NCBI GenBank assembly: GCA_963819975.1 | Contig: CAWFYE010000009.1 | Location: 62,001-126,000 of the forward strand | DNA: 64,000 nt | From: Palsa-1392 sp963819975 | GTDB taxonomy: Bacteria; Verrucomicrobiota; Verrucomicrobiia; Chthoniobacterales; UBA10450 | Direction of reading: 5' to 3' | In this document: in pieces, positions 17,377 to 24,824 of the stretch | How positions within the stretch are numbered: the first letter of the stretch is position 1 | How the letters are laid out: each line of letters starts with the position of its first letter | Program-made: the position numbers and the translations under genes | Notes under the pieces: model-generated | The model's input: the letters and a program-made list of their open reading frames with translations, nothing else | Told to the model about the DNA's origin: nothing | Database searches by the model: none

Positions 17377-18591
17377 TTATACGTCCGTCTCTACGGGGAC
17401 GGCAGCCGGTAATTTATCAGCACTCGGTTTGCGGACGCTGAGCGCGAGCCCAAATGCCACAAGCAGAATCGCCGCGCCTGTGAGGAAGGGGGTGCGAGCG
17501 TAATAATTGAGCGGCTTCCCGAGATCGAACATGAGAAGCCAGCCGCCGAGGAGCGGTCCGATCAGGCGGCCGACGCTGCCGGCCGATTGCATGAGACCAA
17601 GAGCGCGGCCTTGCCAGCTCCGATCGATCATCTGCGAGGCGAGCCCGTTAAGAGTGGGATTGACGAGGCCGTTGGCGACGGCCGTTAAAGCGCAAACCGC
17701 GAGCAACATTGGGACCGTCGGCACGAGCGGCAGAAGCGCAAGGGCGGCCGCGAGGAGAAAAAGACCGGTGCGGGCAAGCGCGGTCTCGCCGAATTTTTTC
17801 ACGAGCCGGCCGATCAAGCCGCCCTGCAGGATCACGCTGATGATCCCGATGAAGCCAAACACGTAACCGGTCTTGCGCGCGTCGAACCCGAAATGCTTTT
17901 CGGTAAAGAGCGCAAAGAGTGTCGTCATGATCGCGAATCCGGTGATGCTGAAAAAATAGGTGGCCACGATCGTGCCAAACATGCGCGCGTTGCCGTGTTG
18001 AAAAACATCCGCCATCCGGGTCCGCTTGTGGGGGTGAGCGCGATGCTCGGCGGAAAGACTTTCCGGAAGGATGAAATAGAGGAGCACGACATTGACCGCG
18101 GCGAGCCCGGCCGCGAAATAAAAAGGCGCGCTGTAAGAGATGTGGCTCATGATTCCGCCGATCATCGGACCAAAGGTGAAACCGAGGCCAAAGGCCGCAC
18201 CGATGATGCCCATCGAACGCGAGCGATTTTCCGGCGTGCTGATATCGGCGATGTAGGCCTGGGCGGTCGAGATGTTGCCGCCGGTCGCGCCATCGATGAT
18301 GCGCGCGACAAAAAGGAGCGCGAGCGAAGTCGCCCAGCCCATGACGAGAAAACCGAGCGCGGTTCCGGCCAGACTAACGATGAGCACGGGACGCCGCCCG
18401 ACGCGATCGGAGAGCCGTCCGAGGAGCGGAGTGAAGATGATCTGCATCCCGGAATAGATGCCGGTGAGCCAGCCGATCTGGAGCGGGGTGGCGTGATAAT
18501 GTTGCGCGTAAAGCGGCAGCACCGGGATGATGATGCCGAAGCCCACCATGTCGATGAAGACGGTGAGGAAGATGAGAAAGAGCGGAGACAC
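17377..18591 (-). CDS. MFS transporter, TCR/Tet-like family
   Basis: The 404-residue product has twelve predicted helices. The MFS motif GRLSDRVGRRPVL sits between helices 2 and 3, with GFGIIIPVLP in helix 1 and ARIIDGATGGNISTAQAYIAD in the helix 4-5 region. This is the layout of the TetA/Bmr class of drug:proton antiporters. Environmental homologues are numerous and mostly untested, so resistance cannot be assigned. It is downstream of smpB on the same strand after a 42-base gap. Confidence 0.88.
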   Translation of the reverse strand: MSPLFLIFLTVFIDMVGFGIIIPVLPLYAQHYHATPLQIGWLTGIYSGMQIIFTPLLGRLSDRVGRRPVLIVSLAGTALGFLVMGWATSLALLFVARIIDGATGGNISTAQAYIADISTPENRSRSMGIIGAAFGLGFTFGPMIGGIMSHISYSAPFYFAAGLAAVNVVLLYFILPESLSAEHRAHPHKRTRMADVFQHGNARMFGTIVATYFFSITGFAIMTTLFALFTEKHFGFDARKTGYVFGFIGIISVILQGGLIGRLVKKFGETALARTGLFLLAAALALLPLVPTVPMLLAVCALTAVANGLVNPTLNGLASQMIDRSWQGRALGLMQSAGSVGRLIGPLLGGWLLMFDLGKPLNYYARTPFLTGAAILLVAFGLALSVRKPSADKLPAAVPVETDV

Positions 18592-18633
18592 GGAAAAGGA
18601 TGAAGGATGAAGGCAGAAGTATGAAAAAAGAAA

Positions 18634-19095
18634 TTAACCGTGCTTGCGATTGAAGCGGGCCACTTCGCGCGCCGTCTCGCGATCGGTCGCGCGCTTTTTC
18701 AGGTCGAGCCGTTTGTCGCGCGCTTCCTTGCCGCTCGCCACCCCGACCTCGGCTTTGATCCGCCCGTTTTTCCAATAAAGCTTCAGGATGACGAGGGTGC
18801 GACCCGCGATGTTCGTTAGACCGTAGAGCTTGTCGATCTCGCGCCGGTGGAGAAGAAGCTTGCGGACGCGCTTCGAAGCCGGGACTTCGTGGCTCGCCCG
18901 CTCGTAGGGCTGGATGTCGGCCCCGTAGAGGAAGGCCTCGCCTTTTTCGATCCGGGCGAAGGCGTCGCCGATGTTGGCCTTGCCGGCGCGGATCGACTTG
19001 ACTTCGCTTCCCTTGAGCTCGACTCCGGCCTCGAAGCGCTCGAGGATGTGAAAATCGCGGAGGGCCTTGCGATTAAGAATCGTCTCAGCGGGCAT
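18634..19095 (-). CDS. smpB: SsrA-binding protein SmpB
   Basis: The 153-residue protein binds tmRNA and delivers it to stalled ribosomes. Conserved features are NRKALRDFHILERFEAGVEL, GSEVKSIRAGKANIGDAF, and the basic C-terminal tail with KRATDRETAREVARFNRK that occupies the mRNA channel. Length is usual. The ssrA RNA gene is not in the window. rpoZ lies 30 bases upstream on the same strand, so the two are probably co-transcribed. Confidence 0.97.
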   Translation of the reverse strand: MPAETILNRKALRDFHILERFEAGVELKGSEVKSIRAGKANIGDAFARIEKGEAFLYGADIQPYERASHEVPASKRVRKLLLHRREIDKLYGLTNIAGRTLVILKLYWKNGRIKAEVGVASGKEARDKRLDLKKRATDRETAREVARFNRKHG

Positions 19096-19125
19096 GGTCG
19101 GCGCGGACCGGCACGCGAGACAGGT

Positions 19126-19344
19126 TTACGCCTCGGCGGCAGCGTCGTCCTTCAGTTCCTCGAAGGTGAGCTTGCCGGCGATGATTTCTCTTAGAGCGAT
19201 ATCGGTGAGGGAGGACTTGGGAGTGGCTTCGACGAGGGGGCGATGGCCGATCCCGAGTTGCCGGACGCGCTTGGAGACGACGTTGATGAGCAACTGCTGG
19301 TTTGGGATCACTTTGGCTGCTTCTTGCAGGAGTTGAGCGGTCAT
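19126..19344 (-). CDS. rpoZ: RNA polymerase omega subunit
   Basis: This 72-residue product starts MTAQLLQEAAKVIPNQQLLI. It has the Rpb6/omega core RPLVEATPKSSLTDIALREI followed by AGKLTFEEL, the conserved segment that wraps the beta-prime C-terminus. An upstream in-frame extension of 38 codons has no similarity and is rejected. A TCGTTAGG word sits at 19410-19417 just upstream. It probably forms an operon with smpB. Confidence 0.85.
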   Translation of the reverse strand: MTAQLLQEAAKVIPNQQLLINVVSKRVRQLGIGHRPLVEATPKSSLTDIALREIIAGKLTFEELKDDAAAEA

Positions 19345-19605
19345 ATTTCTCAAGGAACGGACGGAACGGCTGAGCCCGGACGGGAATTGCAGGATGGACG
19401 GGGACCCATTCGTTAGGGTTGAAGAGGTGGAAATCGAAGCAAGCATCGTCGCGGGCAAGCGGATTCGGATAATGCGTGCAGCGTCCAGGTTGTCAACGGA
19501 TTTTCTGCGCGCGATTGATTCACTTGCCAGCGCCGGTGAAGTGCGCGAAATAGGTGCGCTGCGCGACCCTCGGGCCCAACCCGGCGGACGCCCGGCGAGA
19601 AAGTT

Positions 19606-19679
19606 CGGGCTGTGGCTCAGCTTGGTAGAGCGCCTGCCTCGGGTGCAGGAGGTCCAGGGTTCAAATCCCTGCAGCCCGA
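19606..19679 (+). tRNA. tRNA-Pro (anticodon CGG)
   Basis: The acceptor stem CGGGCTG (19606-19612) pairs with CAGCCCG (19672-19678), with discriminator A at 19679. The anticodon arm is CCTGC-CTCGGGT-GCAGG with anticodon CGG, reading the Pro codon CCG. The T arm is CCAGG-GTTCAAA-TCCCTG-like and pairs. No CCA is encoded; a T-run follows. Confidence 0.95.
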
Positions 19680-19743
19680 TTTTTCACCATACTTTTTTTG
19701 ACGGCAGCGAATTGAAGCCCACTATTCCGCTTCACCTGCTCCG

Positions 19744-20433
19744 ATGAACGACTCCGTTCTGAACACGATCGCGATCACGGGCTTCACGATCGCATTTTTC
19801 CACGCCGCCATCCCGACGCACTGGCTGCCTTTCGTTCTCGCCGCCCGGGTCCAGCGTTGGAATCGTTCGAAGACGCTCCTCATCACGGCGCTGGCCGCGA
19901 CCGGGCATGCCTCTTTCACCGCGACGCTGGGACTCATTGTCGCCTGGCTTGGGATCGCGCTCAGCGCGCGCATCGGTGCGCTCTTCCCTTGGATCGCCGG
20001 CGGTGCACTCATTGCCGTCGGCCTCTTTTATGTTTTTCGGCAACTGACCGGTCATACGCACACCCATCTGCATTTCGGGCATGGGGGTCATTCGCACGAG
20101 AATAATCACGGGCACGATCACGGAGGGCAGCGGCTCTCGTTTTCGAAATCCGATCTCGCCGTGATTTCCAGTCTTCTCATGCTCCTCACCTTCTCGCCCT
20201 GCGAAGCGTTTGTCCCAGTTTACGTCTCCGGCGTGCGTTACGGCTGGCACGGCTTTGCTTTGCTCACCATCATCCTGACCATCGGGACAATCGCCGGAAT
20301 GGTCGCCTTCACCACGCTTGCGCTAGTTGGGATCGAGCAGGTGAAATTGCGCTCCTTCGAAAAATACGAGGCCGGAGTGATGGGCGCCTTGTTGTGCGCC
20401 GTCGGAGTGCTGATTATTTTCTTCGAGAAATGA
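19744..20433 (+). CDS. Integral membrane protein with His-rich loop (metal transport-like)
   Basis: The 229-residue product has about six hydrophobic helices. A central hydrophilic loop (residues about 102-130) is packed with His/Gly/Asp (THTHLHFGHGGHSH and onward), as in Ni/Co or Zn exporters of the RcnA type. FHAAIPTHWLPF near residue 20 and LTFSPCEAFVP near residue 156 fit the two-fold repeat of the LysE/DsbD-like transporter fold, where such motifs line the path. The substrate is inferred, not shown. The last codons and the following bases are duplicated at 23358-23426. Confidence 0.8.
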   Translation: MNDSVLNTIAITGFTIAFFHAAIPTHWLPFVLAARVQRWNRSKTLLITALAATGHASFTATLGLIVAWLGIALSARIGALFPWIAGGALIAVGLFYVFRQLTGHTHTHLHFGHGGHSHENNHGHDHGGQRLSFSKSDLAVISSLLMLLTFSPCEAFVPVYVSGVRYGWHGFALLTIILTIGTIAGMVAFTTLALVGIEQVKLRSFEKYEAGVMGALLCAVGVLIIFFEK

Positions 20434-20446
20434 CAAACGAATCCGC
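20378..20446 (+). repeat. 69-bp direct repeat, left copy
   Basis: This copy spans the last 18 codons of the His-rich membrane protein gene, its ATGA stop/start overlap, and a vestigial start reading MTNESA. It matches 23358-23426 at 58 of 69 positions. The pair brackets the minus-strand pseudo-EF-Tu gene, marking the boundary of an insertion or duplication. Confidence 0.8.
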
Positions 20447-20507
20447 CGACCGGATGATCAGTGGGAACTCCGCGGTGTATCAGGCGGTCAGACTCACGAT
20501 ACCAAGG

Positions 20508-23288
20508 TTACTCGACGATTCGGGTGACCACGCCTGAGCCCACCACGCGTCCATCGGAGTCTCGAAACCGAAAACACTGGCCGATTTCCATCGCGACCGG
20601 TGAAGCGATGGAAGTCCGAAGCTGACCCGCACCAGTGGTGGGGTTGAGGTTGAATTGCATCGTGCCGATCGGAGGAACGCCTGCGCACCGGAAAAACAGG
20701 ACAGGCGGTTTGCTGGTTCCAGCAAGCATCGACAAAAAACCGCCGCCAGTGAGCGTGGTCATGACGCTCCTGCCTCCTTCCTTCGGACCTATGAAATAAA
20801 CCCGCGACTCGAACGTGCGGTGAGCGTCGAGTGTCCGAGGTGTGGCAAGGACATAGCCGGCTTGCGGCAGGTTACCGTCGAGCTTGCGCACCCAGAGAGC
20901 GCGCAGGGGTTCGAGCCCGGCCGGCAGGCGGTATTCTCCGAGCACGGCGACAGCGGCGCCGGCATTCCCCGGCACTACCGACAACTGCTGATTGGGGCGC
21001 AACGTTCCCTGCTCGGGATACCCGATGACGACGGTTCCTTTTTCCGGAACATCAAACGCATATTTAACGGGAAATCGAACCGGCTTTTCGACAGCCGCTT
21101 TTCGCAACGGCCAAGTCTCGAGCTGACGCATGAGTTGATCGAGCCCGGCACTCTTTTCACCATTCTTGAGGTCTTCCTCCTCAATAGGGATGGCGCCGGA
21201 AACCCAGGCAATGTCCTCGGATTCGTAGCCGTGCTCCCGGAGCAATAACCGGGTCGCTTCGATGCTCCTATCGACACCTGCCGGCCCTTTGTTTCCGGTA
21301 TTTACAAAGACCGCAATGCGCGGGATACCGACTTCCGCTGCGAATGCGACATGATCACGAGCCTCGGGGTCGATGGCCTCCCCGGCGCTGACGACCAGGA
21401 TCGCCGCATCGAAGGCCGCACCGTAGTCCACCATGCCGCGGAGAAAATCGGAATCACCCGGAAAGCCAAGGAATTCCTGGAGCCTCGACTTTGCAGGGTA
21501 AGCGATCCACATCCCGGTCACTTTCACCTTGTCGTATAGGGGCAACTGAGGGTGTTTGACGTTGGTGTCGATCGGGCCTCTTAAGCCTGACCGGGCAAGG
21601 ACGGCTCCCACAACAAGCATCCGACCACGGCGGGCGCCCAGAGTGACGACGCGGAAAATCGGACTTTTCCCGTCGGTGCTGGCCAGAGGCCAAACCGGTT
21701 CCTGCCCGAGTAGGACCGACTGCAAGGCGAGCCGTTCCATTTTCCGCACTTCGGTTGACCGCGCCGGATCGTTCGCGGCCTGGCCTGTTCGTTCCAGCAA
21801 CGCCGTCACGGCCCGTGGATCCCCGAGAACGCCAAGACATTCCAACACTTTGACTTCGACTTCGCCGCTAGCGCGTCCCAAAAGCGCGATTAGGTCTGGA
21901 ACGTTCTCGCTTGAACGCGAAACCACGATGCCGACAAGCGCGAGTTCCAATGCTTTCGGATCAAATTCGTCGCTGCGGTTGATCACATCGCGCCAAAGAT
22001 CCGCAACGGCGGGTGAACCCGAACGCCAGAGATCATTGATAATTTGCCGCTGCCGCGCCGGCTCGGTGTGCCAGACCTCGCGATAAAGCGGGACCACTGT
22101 TGCCTCGAAATCCCGAAGCCAGACTGCGTCCGGCCTGGTTTGCGTTCCGCGCTCGATCAACGCGCTCAATTCCTCCAGCGCCTGCGTCCGTGAGGCAGGA
22201 ATTCTCGCTTTCGCCACCAGTTCGGTGAACATGTTTGGCTGCTGCTTCGGGTCGGATTCCAGGTATGGACTCAAGATCAGCCAGAGCCCGCTCCCGAGAA
22301 GAAGGAGCCAGAGAATCGGGCCGACCATCAGGGTCAGCGCGGCGAGTTGAGCGCGAATCCGCCGGCCGCGCGGGATCGGAATTTGGAGATCGGCGCGCCG
22401 TTCCAGGAGCGCAGGAAGCCGGCTTGCGTCGGCACTGTCGTAGAAGACCACTTTGTCTGTCTCTTGATCACTCACGCCCTGCTCCGACAGGAAGGCGCGG
22501 CTTTCGCCCGCCCGATCGGAAGTCGAGAGGAAAATCATCTTGCCCAGCAACTGACGATCGCGACACTGGCGAATCTCCCACGCGAGATTCTCCGAGGGCT
22601 GGCTGATCTCGACCAGAATCGCGTCCACCTTCTCCGACAGCGCGATCACGAGCGTTTGCCAATGTTCGTCCACGCTTCGCAGGGGAAAGGTTTTCCAACG
22701 CGAAACCACCCAATTGACGTTGCGCGCCCAGCGCACATCCATCGTGTCAAGAAAGCGCTGGATCGCCGCCGGAGTGCGGATGCACCGCTGGCGAAAATGG
22801 AGAAACACCAACTGCGTCAGCACGACCGGGTAGCGGATGAACCACGGCACCTTGATGTCCTCATCTGCCAGGGTATAGACGTGGCCCGCCGGACATACAT
22901 GCTCGCGCAGGGCGGCGCGAAGCGCACGGCTCGACCCGGCCATGCCAAAGCGGCGCAACGCCAGAAAAGATTTCGGATTCCTCCAAGTGAGCGCGATTGG
23001 CAGGGCGAGAATTGCTCCGACCAAACCGGGAAGAAACAAGTACGCGCTCAGCATCGCGAGCACCATCGCGGCCAGCACCGCGACATGAGCGAGACCGACA
23101 AGCACGGCGAGGTCGAACTCCCCGAAGGTCAGTCCACCCGATTCCATTGACGGCTCCGGGCGCAGCGTCACAAATTTGATCGCCAGGTAAGTGACAAGTC
23201 CGTAGGTCAAGGCCGCCACAACCACGGTAATTACCGGCACCCATCGTCCGGCGATGTGACGAGCCCGTTCCAAGGTGCTCGGCTTCAT
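20508..23288 (-). CDS. Membrane protein with Rossmann/TIR-like domain, helical repeats and a degenerate EF-Tu
   Basis: The 926-residue product has hydrophobic segments at about 17-39 and 59-102, a soluble alpha/beta domain (about 110-305), another membrane helix (about 314-340), HEAT-like helices (about 365-530), and an EF-Tu-like C-terminus (about 545-926). The C-terminus aligns with EF-Tu throughout: DAAILVVSAGE (627-637), domain II VPEKGTVVIGYPEQGTLRP (747-765), and domain III ending GRVVGSGVVTRIVE (913-926). All GTP motifs are ruined: the P-loop position reads LGARRGRML, DCPGH reads GFPGD, NKCD reads NTGN. The N-terminal domain carries VDAILVEISQPSENLAWEI (221-239), resembling the TIR/nucleoside-deoxyribosyltransferase segment whose Glu (here 238) is catalytic. 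It is the only gene between 69-bp direct repeats. I infer a sensor, decoy or defence role; nothing proves it. Confidence 0.85.
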   Translation of the reverse strand: MKPSTLERARHIAGRWVPVITVVVAALTYGLVTYLAIKFVTLRPEPSMESGGLTFGEFDLAVLVGLAHVAVLAAMVLAMLSAYLFLPGLVGAILALPIALTWRNPKSFLALRRFGMAGSSRALRAALREHVCPAGHVYTLADEDIKVPWFIRYPVVLTQLVFLHFRQRCIRTPAAIQRFLDTMDVRWARNVNWVVSRWKTFPLRSVDEHWQTLVIALSEKVDAILVEISQPSENLAWEIRQCRDRQLLGKMIFLSTSDRAGESRAFLSEQGVSDQETDKVVFYDSADASRLPALLERRADLQIPIPRGRRIRAQLAALTLMVGPILWLLLLGSGLWLILSPYLESDPKQQPNMFTELVAKARIPASRTQALEELSALIERGTQTRPDAVWLRDFEATVVPLYREVWHTEPARQRQIINDLWRSGSPAVADLWRDVINRSDEFDPKALELALVGIVVSRSSENVPDLIALLGRASGEVEVKVLECLGVLGDPRAVTALLERTGQAANDPARSTEVRKMERLALQSVLLGQEPVWPLASTDGKSPIFRVVTLGARRGRMLVVGAVLARSGLRGPIDTNVKHPQLPLYDKVKVTGMWIAYPAKSRLQEFLGFPGDSDFLRGMVDYGAAFDAAILVVSAGEAIDPEARDHVAFAAEVGIPRIAVFVNTGNKGPAGVDRSIEATRLLLREHGYESEDIAWVSGAIPIEEEDLKNGEKSAGLDQLMRQLETWPLRKAAVEKPVRFPVKYAFDVPEKGTVVIGYPEQGTLRPNQQLSVVPGNAGAAVAVLGEYRLPAGLEPLRALWVRKLDGNLPQAGYVLATPRTLDAHRTFESRVYFIGPKEGGRSVMTTLTGGGFLSMLAGTSKPPVLFFRCAGVPPIGTMQFNLNPTTGAGQLRTSIASPVAMEIGQCFRFRDSDGRVVGSGVVTRIVE

Positions 23289-23357
23289 GAGATTAAATGG
23301 AATTGTCTGTCCGCCCGGGTCAAGTCTCGACCGGCTTTTTCTCGAAGGGCCTCTTAA

Positions 23358-23426
23358 TGATGAGCGCCCGGTTGTGTGCCGTCGGGGCGCTGATTATCCT
23401 CTTCGACAAATGACGACCGAATCCGC
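23358..23426 (+). repeat. 69-bp direct repeat, right copy, with remnant of membrane-gene 3' end
   Basis: This copy encodes a truncated remnant reading MSARLCAVGALIILFDK, equivalent to the C-terminus of the His-rich membrane protein. It has the same ATGA overlap and then the true bcp start MTTESA. Upstream of 23358 the similarity stops. It shows that the membrane protein gene and bcp were originally adjacent, and that their junction was duplicated around the intervening gene. Confidence 0.8.
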
Positions 23427-23892
23427 AGAACTAAAAGTTGGAGATGCAGCGCCCGATTTCACCGCCACCGCGGTCGGCGGAAAATACGGCGACGGCAAAA
23501 TCGTTAGGCTGAAAGACTTTCGCGGCACCCCGGCGGTCCTTTATTTTTATCCGAAAGACGACACGCCGGGATGCAGCGCGCAGGCCTGCGCGCTGCGTGA
23601 TTCTTGGAGCGACTTCGACGCCCGGGCGGAAATTTTCGGAGTCAGCATCGATTCCGCGGCGAGCCACGAGAAGTTCATCGCCAAATATGGTCTCCCCTTC
23701 CCGCTCCTCTCCGATCCGGAGAAAAAGATCGTCACTGCCTACGGCGTCTGGGTCGAGAAAAGTATGTACGGCAAGAAATATATGGGCGCGGAGCGAACGA
23801 CCTTTGTCATCGATCCTCGCGGCCAGATCAGTGCAATCCTGCGCAAGGTGAAACCGGCCGAACACGTTGCCCAGTTGCAGGCCGCGCTCTAG
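23410..23892 (+). CDS. bcp: Thiol peroxiredoxin, BCP family
   Basis: This 160-residue peroxidase starts MTTESAELKVGDAAPDF. The peroxidatic Cys is in DDTPGCSAQAC, with a second Cys five residues later as in atypical two-Cys BCPs. It continues with the FGVSIDSAASHEKF and ERTTFVIDPRGQI segments. It reduces hydroperoxides using thioredoxin. The ATG overlaps the TGA of the upstream gene remnant (ATGA), which fixes the start; the 45-codon upstream frame is spurious. A TCGTTAGG word at 23501 encodes Val-Arg. Confidence 0.94.
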   Translation: MTTESAELKVGDAAPDFTATAVGGKYGDGKIVRLKDFRGTPAVLYFYPKDDTPGCSAQACALRDSWSDFDARAEIFGVSIDSAASHEKFIAKYGLPFPLLSDPEKKIVTAYGVWVEKSMYGKKYMGAERTTFVIDPRGQISAILRKVKPAEHVAQLQAAL

Positions 23893-24081
23893 CGTCCCCT
23901 GTCTCAGCGGATCCGAGGACGACAACGCACGCTACAATTTCCGAGGCACCTTTCCGCGAAATGAGTTGCCAAGCGCGGCAATCAATTTACCTTCGCTCCT
24001 CTGTGGCCGGGTTTGGTCACAGTTTTGGTTTCAGATGCTGAACTTCGGCACTCCGAAATCGGCAGACTTGAAATCTTCCCT

Positions 24082-24186
24082 ATGGGCTCGCTGAAAAAAC
24101 GACGAAAAGCAAAAATCTCCAAGCATAAGCGCCGCAAGCGGATGAAAGAAAACCGCCACAAGAAGCGCTTGCGCTACAAGTCGTAG
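24082..24186 (+). CDS. 34-residue basic AURKAIP1/COX24-like ribosome-associated protein
   Basis: This very small gene starts MGSLKKRRKAKISKHKRRKR and ends KKRLRYKS; nearly half the residues are Lys or Arg. The pattern K-K-R-R-K-x-K-I-x-K-H-K-x-K-K matches the AURKAIP1/COX24 C-terminal domain, known from mitochondrial small-subunit protein mS38 and from tiny proteins of several bacterial phyla. It is probably a small-subunit ribosomal component. No good Shine-Dalgarno is visible upstream. Confidence 0.78.
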   Translation: MGSLKKRRKAKISKHKRRKRMKENRHKKRLRYKS

Positions 24187-24209
24187 TTTTGGCCGTTTGT
24201 TAGGCGCGG

Positions 24210-24770
24210 ATGGTGAAGGCGAAATTCTTCGCAACACCGAAGGAGCTGCGCGCCTGGCTGCGTAAGAATCACGCGAGCGCCAGCGAAATCTGGGTCGGGT
24301 TTTACAAGAAGCACATCGGTAAGCCGAGCATCACCTGGCCCGAGTCGGTCGATGAAGCACTTTGCGTCGGCTGGATCGATGGGATTCGCAAGACGATCAA
24401 CGAGGAGAGCTACCAGATCCGTTTCACGCCGCGGCGGCGCGGGAGTATTTGGAGCGCGATCAACATCAAACGAGTGGCCGCGCTGACTAACGAGAAGCGG
24501 ATGCAGCCTGCCGGGTTGGTCGCGTTTGCCGCCCGGACCGAGAACAAGTCCGGCATCTATTCATATGAACAGCGGAGCGAGCAGTTGCCCGATCCGTACG
24601 CCGGTCTGATGCGCAGGAACAAAGCGGCCTGGAAATTTTTGGAGGCGCAGCCTCCTTCTTATCGCAAGACGATCGGTTGGTGGGTAACGAGCGCGAAGCG
24701 GGAAGAAACCCGGCGCAAGCGGCTTCAAAAAGTGATCACGGAATCGGCCCATGGCCGGCGCCTGCTTTAG
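24210..24770 (+). CDS. YdeI/OmpD-associated family protein
   Basis: The 186-residue protein has the conserved EIWVGFYKKHIGKPSITWPE, the EALCVGWIDGIRK segment, and a C-terminal WWVTSAKREETRRKRLQKVI helix. This is the family annotated as YdeI/OmpD-associated (bacteriocin protection), whose biochemical role is uncertain. The ATG at 24210 follows a TTGTTAGG near-word by five bases. It stands alone between the COX24-like gene and the VPS10 gene. Confidence 0.85.
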   Translation: MVKAKFFATPKELRAWLRKNHASASEIWVGFYKKHIGKPSITWPESVDEALCVGWIDGIRKTINEESYQIRFTPRRRGSIWSAINIKRVAALTNEKRMQPAGLVAFAARTENKSGIYSYEQRSEQLPDPYAGLMRRNKAAWKFLEAQPPSYRKTIGWWVTSAKREETRRKRLQKVITESAHGRRLL

Positions 24771-24824
24771 AAACCGCCCTCATCATTCCAGTTGAAGCAA
24801 AACGGAACAGTTCCAAACTACGCG

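Noticed and set aside
17377..18591. Tetracycline-resistance gene
   Set aside because: TetA-like motifs are shared by many chromosomal MFS exporters; there is no resistance context, so only the transporter family is called.
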